Positions 7,400 to 10,192 of a DNA stretch of 10,192 nt are shown here, piece after piece. The position numbers and the translations under genes were made by a program. The first letter of the stretch is position 1. Each line of letters starts with the position of its first letter. A model generated the notes under the pieces. That model ran no database searches and had not been told where the DNA came from. It saw nothing but the letters and a program-made list of their open reading frames with translations. This stretch comes from a bacterium UBP7_UBA7824 (GTDB lineage: Bacteria; UBP7; UBA6624), in contig DLTY01000023.1 of NCBI GenBank assembly GCA_002501535.1, positions 1-10,192 of the forward strand, read 5' to 3'.

Positions 7400-7585
7400 T
7401 TTAACTGAAAATTAACTAGATATCTTTTTTCCAGTTTGTTTTTTAACTGATTTTAAGCATTTTTTATGTTGTTATATATTGTTTAATGGTTATTTTATGT
7501 TAATATTTATGCGTATATGTTATCGGAAGGATCAAACAACGATTTTTTAACTGTGGAAGAAGTTGCAAAACTACTTTCAGTTAAA
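7400..7585. repeat. TTTAACTG repeat cluster, candidate operator of the HTH-PIN cassette
   Basis: TTTAACTG occurs at 7400-7407, 7442-7449 and 7546-7553 on the + strand and inverted (CAGTTAAA) at 7578-7585. The three direct copies each sit at the end of a run of at least six T. The first two are 42 bases apart, and an extra TTAACT at 7412-7417 lies 11 bases after the first, so the three upstream sites are close to whole helical turns apart. The third copy is 104 bases after the second, again near a whole number of turns, and falls in codons 10-13 of the HTH gene. A related T7AACT is at 8562-8572. The set flanks the likely promoter of the HTH gene and may be bound by that protein. AT-richness makes T-run matches cheap; the CTG end and the spacing are the stronger part. 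Confidence 0.4.
7479..7506 (+). promoter_or_regulatory. Weak candidate promoter for the HTH-PIN cassette
   Basis: TTGTTT (7479-7484) and TAATAT (7501-7506) are separated by 16 bases and could be -35 and -10 boxes. Transcription would then begin at or just before the ATG at 7517, giving a nearly leaderless message, which agrees with the lack of a Shine-Dalgarno. The surrounding sequence is so AT-rich that other pairs fit almost as well. Confidence 0.22.
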
Positions 7586-7828
7586 CCCTTTACAGTAAGA
7601 AAGTACTATAGAGAAGGGCAGATGTCTGGAATAAAGAGAGGAAAGAGAATTTATTTTCATAAATCAAGCATTACGGAGTTTATGTCTGAAACAAAATCAA
7701 AGCCTTCTGCAGTACTTCAATATGAAGTTGAGTCATCTCCAGACCCTATGACAAAAGGAGACCACAGGTTGCTGAACTTACCAATAGCAACAGTTGAAAT
7801 AAGGTTAAAACATGAGATTTTTGATTGA
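7517..7828 (+). CDS. Excisionase-type winged-HTH DNA-binding protein, putative antitoxin/repressor
   Basis: A 103-residue protein. Residues 10-56 form an HTH_17 (MerR/excisionase-like) domain: FLTVEEVAKLLSVKPFTVRK is the helix-turn-helix and GIKRGKRIYFHKSSITEFM is the wing plus closing helix. Residues 57-103 are a tail without an obvious fold that ends in the short hydrophobic stretch LLNLPIATVEI. In a toxin-antitoxin pair such a tail would bind and block the partner, and the HTH would repress the operon. The next gene starts 17 bases before this one stops, so the two are translationally coupled. No Shine-Dalgarno precedes the ATG. TTTAACTG repeats flank and enter the gene. A phage or transposon excisionase is possible, but no integrase, att site or transposase is present. 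The domain call is firm; the role is inferred. Confidence 0.85.
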   Translation: MLSEGSNNDFLTVEEVAKLLSVKPFTVRKYYREGQMSGIKRGKRIYFHKSSITEFMSETKSKPSAVLQYEVESSPDPMTKGDHRLLNLPIATVEIRLKHEIFD

Positions 7829-8306
7829 CAAAGGCCCACTTGTTGCGACATTTATAAGATGTCCGGAGACAGATGAGTGCAGAGAACTTCTAAGCTCTCT
7901 TAAAGGAGAAAGGTGCCAGTATGGTGATGTACAGGGAATAATATCAGGCTACCATATAGGTGAACTGTTTACGAAACTTTCAAATCCATCCATAATATAC
8001 CCTCCATTCAAACATAACCTCATGAATAGCATAGTAAAAGAACTTGAATCATTTGGCAACATGCGTATATTTCATATGTCAGCATACCACCTAGACAAAG
8101 GTCTTGAAAAAATGGAAGAAGAAAGGTTCTATACATCTGATGTCGAGGAAGCTAATCTGTATTGGACTATTAAAAACAATGACATAAAAAGAATAGTGAC
8201 TTTCAACAATCATAAATTCAGAGGATTTCCTGACATAAAAAAACAAACACCAAAGGAATTCTTAAAAGATCTAAAAAACTTTACCTTTAGAAATGCAGGC
8301 TTCTAA
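7812..8306 (+). CDS. PIN-like domain protein, putative VapC-type RNase toxin (atypical)
   Basis: A 164-residue protein with the layout of a PIN ribonuclease. It begins with the buried strand FLID (D6, first metal ligand). The second acidic position is E51 in GYHIGELFTKL. A third lies at D110 or E112/E113 before a helix (TSDVEEANLYWTI), followed by the strand IKRIVTFNNHKFRGFP (126-140), which matches the family's IVTxDxxF. There the usual Asp is Asn (N132), so catalysis may be weak or use another residue. PIN toxins of VapBC pairs cleave tRNA or rRNA; the usual length is 125-150, so this one is slightly long, with extra sequence at 15-45 holding three Cys (17, 23, 35). It overlaps the HTH gene by 17 bases and the convergent small membrane gene by three. 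PIN assignment is by pattern; the toxin role comes from context. Confidence 0.7.
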   Translation: MRFLIDKGPLVATFIRCPETDECRELLSSLKGERCQYGDVQGIISGYHIGELFTKLSNPSIIYPPFKHNLMNSIVKELESFGNMRIFHMSAYHLDKGLEKMEEERFYTSDVEEANLYWTIKNNDIKRIVTFNNHKFRGFPDIKKQTPKEFLKDLKNFTFRNAGF

Positions 8307-8512
8307 TCAGCTTTTTCCCTCTTGAACTTTACGAAAGAGATCAGGTAATAAAAAAACAAATAAAAAGAAGCAGGTAGTACCCATAAGCCTTTTCCAAGCC
8401 AAAAACTATCAAAAAGATTAGATGCAATGAAAGAGCATGCTATAGCAATTAAACCATTAAAGCTAGCTAAGCCGAGTATTGGCACACATAAAGCTAAAAG
8501 GAACTTCTTCAT
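8303..8512 (-). CDS. Small membrane protein, 69 residues, unknown function
   Basis: Not recognised. The protein is strongly hydrophobic, with a helix or helical pair at about 3-34 and another at 43-61, then a basic end (KFKREK) likely on the cytoplasmic side. The N-terminus (MKKFLLALCVPILGLA) could pass for a signal peptide but has no clear cleavage site. It lies just beyond the hairpin at 8539-8570, so it is probably transcribed separately from the rph operon, and its stop overlaps the PIN gene's stop tail to tail. No Shine-Dalgarno is seen. Its hydrophobic pattern and ATG start support a real gene, but conservation cannot be judged. Confidence 0.55.
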   Translation of the reverse strand: MKKFLLALCVPILGLASFNGLIAIACSFIASNLFDSFWLGKGLWVLPASFYLFFYYLISFVKFKREKAD

Positions 8513-8538
8513 CGTGCTAATGATAAAGGATTTAAGAC

Positions 8539-8570
8539 TTAAAAAAACAGGATTCCCTCTGTTTTTTTAA
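8539..8570 (-). terminator. AT-rich hairpin terminator of the rph operon
   Basis: TTAAAAAAACAG (8539-8550) and CTGTTTTTTTAA (8559-8570) are perfect inverted repeats of 12 bases around an 8-base loop. In - strand RNA this gives a stem ending in a run of seven U. It lies about 60 bases past the stop of the 74-residue membrane peptide gene and 26 bases before the next ATG. The stem has only two G:C pairs near the loop, so it may be weak. Its symmetry would also let it act on + strand transcripts reading out of the PIN gene. Confidence 0.55.
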
Positions 8571-8579
8571 CTATGTAAC

Positions 8580-8593
8580 ATAATCTTGATTAT
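8580..8593. repeat. Palindrome ATAATC-TT-GATTAT
   Basis: A perfect dyad of two 6-base arms around TT, between the hairpin and the stop of the 74-residue peptide gene. It could be a regulator site or part of the transcript end. It is short and AT-rich, so chance is a fair explanation. Confidence 0.25.
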
Positions 8594-8630
8594 CGGAAAT
8601 ACCTATATAGAGTTAAAAGTGCCCCACTCG

Positions 8631-8855
8631 TTAAACATCCTTTTCGCCCCAAGTGTCACCATAGGTGCCTTTTTGCATTATCCTGACGCAAACAACAAAG
8701 AGGATCAGAAAGATGCCGGCTAACGAATAGGTCGAAAGATTGACAAACTTAATCAAAAGGAGAGGGATGAACCAAAGGAATATCATTCCGCTTCTAGCTC
8801 CTGATAGGTAAGCGATGCATAGGCATGTCAGCACAAAGAATAGGTTATAGAGCAT
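8631..8855 (-). CDS. Small membrane protein, 74 residues, unknown function
   Basis: Not recognised. About three hydrophobic segments are visible (roughly 2-18, 23-38 and 41-60), separated by a small polar turn (SGARSG) and a short NLST loop, then a polar tail (QKGTYGDTWGEKDV). It starts nine bases after the rph stop on the same strand and is followed by the hairpin at 8539-8570, so it is the last gene of the rph operon. No Shine-Dalgarno is evident. The tight position behind rph and membrane-type composition argue that it is expressed; nothing links it to RNA processing. Confidence 0.55.
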   Translation of the reverse strand: MLYNLFFVLTCLCIAYLSGARSGMIFLWFIPLLLIKFVNLSTYSLAGIFLILFVVCVRIMQKGTYGDTWGEKDV

Positions 8856-8864
8856 AAATCGCTA

Positions 8865-9581
8865 TCAAACGTTAATAAAGGGCTTTACTATTTCAGAAAC
8901 CTTGGAAAGACCTTTGAAGCCTAAATCCAAAAGGTTGTCAAGATCTTCTTTCTCCATCGCCCTTCCCTCTGATGTGCCTTGAACCTCAATGCATTTTCCA
9001 TTCAATGTCCCTACAAGGTTCAAATCAACCTCAGCGGTTGAGTCTTCTTTGTAGTTAAGATCAAGAACAGCGTCTTCACCAACTATTCCTAATGAAATCG
9101 CTATCACTGGCTCTGTTATGAGTTTGCTGACAGAGGCCAGAAGGCCTTTTTTAACCATTGATTCAGCTGCAATGCTTAAAGCTATCATTCCACCTGTAAT
9201 TGATGCAACACGCGTTCCTCCGTCTGCCTGCAACACGTCACAATCAACAGATATGGTCCATCCAGGTATCGCAGAAAGGTCACATGCGCCTCTCAAGCTT
9301 CTTCCTATAAGCCTTTTTATCTCAGTGCCTCTGCTGTCTGGCTTCAGGCCAGGCCTTCTCTTCCTTGTGTCAGTAGAACCTGGGAGCATTCCGTAATCAC
9401 CGGTAACCCACCCTTCGTCCTTTTCCTTTTGCCACATTGGAGACCTGTATTCAACTGAGGCCGTACACAAAACCCATGTCCTGCCCCACTTTATCAAAAC
9501 AGAACCATCAGGGTTCTCTGTCCAGTTTGGAATGATCTCAATTGGCCTAAGCTCATCAAATTTTCGTCCATCAATTCTCAT
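8865..9581 (-). CDS. rph: Ribonuclease PH
   Basis: Phosphorolytic 3'-to-5' exoribonuclease that trims the 3' ends of tRNA precursors and other RNAs, using phosphate; works as a hexameric ring in the cytoplasm. The 238-residue length is normal. Landmarks are MRIDGRKFDELRP (1-13), GWVTGDYGMLPGST (57-70), phosphate-binding R84 before EIKRLIGRSLR, the catalytic-site block DCDVLQADGGTR (113-124, with T123/R124) and DLNYKEDSTAEVD (174-186, D180 and D186). The RPGLKPDSRG segment differs from the proteobacterial NxRE...GRTxEIQRL form and resembles versions outside Proteobacteria. DCDVLQADGGTR and full length mark it as bacterial RNase PH, not the archaeal exosome subunit Rrp41. It sits between two membrane-protein genes with gaps of nine bases on each side, probably one operon. 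GC content here is clearly higher than in the left block. Confidence 0.96.
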   Translation of the reverse strand: MRIDGRKFDELRPIEIIPNWTENPDGSVLIKWGRTWVLCTASVEYRSPMWQKEKDEGWVTGDYGMLPGSTDTRKRRPGLKPDSRGTEIKRLIGRSLRGACDLSAIPGWTISVDCDVLQADGGTRVASITGGMIALSIAAESMVKKGLLASVSKLITEPVIAISLGIVGEDAVLDLNYKEDSTAEVDLNLVGTLNGKCIEVQGTSEGRAMEKEDLDNLLDLGFKGLSKVSEIVKPFINV

Positions 9582-9590
9582 AGTGCTATT

Positions 9591-10088
9591 TTATTTCCTC
9601 TTAAAGCCTCCAGCCCTTGCATAACCGATCAATCCGAACCCTATCCATATCATTGCCAATACTGCAACTGCATTTCCATTTGGAGCCCCAAAAAGAGCAC
9701 CGAAAGTGACAATGAAAGCGAAAAGCGCCCATTTGAAACCATTCGCAACAGGGTTGACCTTTCCTGGTTCAGTTTTCTCAGGACGGGACTTCACGTCTTC
9801 AAGAACAATGTAAAACCAGAGTGGCGCAAATACAAACCAAAGTGACTCAAAAGCTGAACCAACCTCTCCAACGAGACCTCCATGAAGCCTTGCAAAAAGA
9901 TAGAGCGTGAGAGGCAGTGAAAATGCTGGCCTCTTCAGGAATGCAATCCAGTCTTTTTTCAGATCTTTCCAGAAGAGAGCAATAAACACAGAAAGGTACA
10001 GGGGAATCATGGGCCACATCAAGAATATCCAACTCTTGAACACCCAGTACAGCAATGTCAGGAACAATGCAAAAAATATTTTATTCAT
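9591..10088 (-). CDS. Multi-pass membrane protein, 165 residues, unknown function
   Basis: Not recognised. Five to six hydrophobic segments are apparent: about 3-18, 21-40, 55-66, 80-96, 117-134 and 139-156. A charged loop WKDLKKDW (40-47) and a longer hydrophilic loop (97-112, VLEDVKSRPEKTEPGK) should face one side; the basic C-terminus (GGFKRK) fits the cytoplasm. No catalytic or transport motif is visible. It is directly upstream of rph (nine bases), so the two are likely cotranscribed from a promoter upstream of 10088. Two overlapping frames in the same region were judged shadows because they lack this gene's membrane-protein pattern. Its GC is near 47% in a sampled row. Confidence 0.75.
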   Translation of the reverse strand: MNKIFFALFLTLLYWVFKSWIFLMWPMIPLYLSVFIALFWKDLKKDWIAFLKRPAFSLPLTLYLFARLHGGLVGEVGSAFESLWFVFAPLWFYIVLEDVKSRPEKTEPGKVNPVANGFKWALFAFIVTFGALFGAPNGNAVAVLAMIWIGFGLIGYARAGGFKRK

Positions 10089-10095
10089 CCTGAAT

Positions 10096-10101
10096 ACTAT
10101 A
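10096..10101 (-). promoter_or_regulatory. Weak candidate -10 box upstream of the membrane protein/rph operon
   Basis: On the - strand TATAGT lies seven bases before the ATG at 10088, which would make the transcript leaderless or nearly so. No good -35 box is found at 17 bases (TGTTAA). The first in-frame codons follow only a short TTCAGG, so no convincing Shine-Dalgarno exists either. Confidence 0.15.
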
Positions 10102-10131
10102 ACATCTAGCCCTAACTCTTAACATTGACCT

Positions 10132-10191
10132 TCAGTCCTTTATTCTAGGTTTGAGATCAGTGGATTCCGCCCTCTTTATCATGTAGATGAT
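10132..10191 (-). CDS. Possible 3' end of a further gene, cut by the window edge
   Basis: One - strand frame is open from the edge for 19 codons and ends in TGA at 10132-10134, reading IIYMIKRAESTDLKPRIKD. The charged end could be the C-terminus of a gene transcribed toward the 165-residue membrane protein, 43 bases ahead of its ATG. The other two - strand frames stop within the first 40 bases. The stretch is too short to identify and could be open by chance. Confidence 0.25.
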   Translation of the reverse strand: MIYMIKRAESTDLKPRIKD

Positions 10192-10192
10192 C

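Noticed and set aside
7376..7402. T-runs read as an intrinsic terminator
   Set aside because: AAAAAGTTTTTTT is a loopless near-palindrome with no GC stem, and it lies upstream of both divergent genes, not after one.
7517..8306. Phage or integrative-element remnant based on the excisionase-type HTH
   Set aside because: No integrase, att-like repeats at a tRNA gene, or other phage genes were found. HTH_17 domains are also common in toxin-antitoxin and regulatory proteins.
9118..9396. A 92-codon + strand frame inside rph
   Set aside because: It is antisense to the best-conserved part of RNase PH, including the DCDVLQADGGTR block, and has no recognisable pattern.
8865..9581. Archaeal exosome subunit Rrp41 suggested by the MRIDGRKFDELRP start
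   Set aside because: The rest, notably GWVTGDYGMLPGST, DCDVLQADGGTR and DLNYKEDSTAEVD, follows bacterial RNase PH.
9847..10122. Alternative frames on both strands within the 165-residue membrane protein region
   Set aside because: The frame 9591-10088 has regular hydrophobic segments and a nine-base gap to rph; the others lack either support.
1..10192. tRNA, rRNA, CRISPR array, insertion sequence or replication origin
   Set aside because: No cloverleaf or TTCGA-type arm, regularly spaced long repeats, transposase, terminal inverted repeats or DnaA-box cluster was noticed by eye on either strand; a tRNAscan or Infernal run would settle the RNA genes.

Overview
The window is a gene-dense piece of an AT-rich bacterial chromosome. 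A bacterial-type RNase PH, a Vsr-type mismatch endonuclease, a NatA/NatB-type exporter with a CPBP protease domain and an Smr protein all point to Bacteria. The phylum cannot be settled from the sequence. AGA/AGG for Arg and ATA for Ile are common, most starts lack a clear Shine-Dalgarno sequence, and neighbouring genes usually overlap by a few bases, all of which suits a compact, probably uncultured genome. Base composition is uneven: 60-base rows counted by hand range from about 12% GC inside argS to about 53% in rph.

Left block (18-5426, + strand): six genes run without a gap, argS, natA, natB-CPBP, a degenerate receiver-like gene, a small Smr protein and vsr. Each junction overlaps by 4 or 14 bases (GTGA or ATGA at four of the five), so they are probably one translationally coupled operon mixing tRNA charging, ion or drug export and DNA repair. 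The argS frame is open to the window edge, so its N-terminus may lie outside.

Middle block (5410-7279, - strand): a sodium:solute symporter and an 8-base-overlapping NUDIX hydrolase form a second operon, convergent with and overlapping vsr by 17 bases.

Accessory block (7280-8306): a 237-base T-rich divergent intergenic region precedes a two-gene + strand cassette. It encodes an excisionase-type winged-HTH protein with a C-terminal tail and a PIN-like protein starting 17 bases before the first gene ends. The layout is that of a toxin-antitoxin pair, but the PIN protein has Asn at the last acidic position. The octamer TTTAACTG occurs three times direct and once inverted over the promoter and first codons, and the two upstream copies are 42 bases apart; this is a candidate autoregulatory operator. 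This cassette is the best lead for an undescribed system.

Right block (8303-10192, - strand): an unknown 165-residue membrane protein, rph and a 74-residue membrane peptide form an operon ending in an AT-rich hairpin terminator at 8539-8570. A separate 69-residue membrane peptide gene lies beyond it, convergent with the PIN gene. The last 60 bases may hold the tail of one more - strand gene. No rRNA, tRNA, CRISPR array, transposase or integrase was seen.
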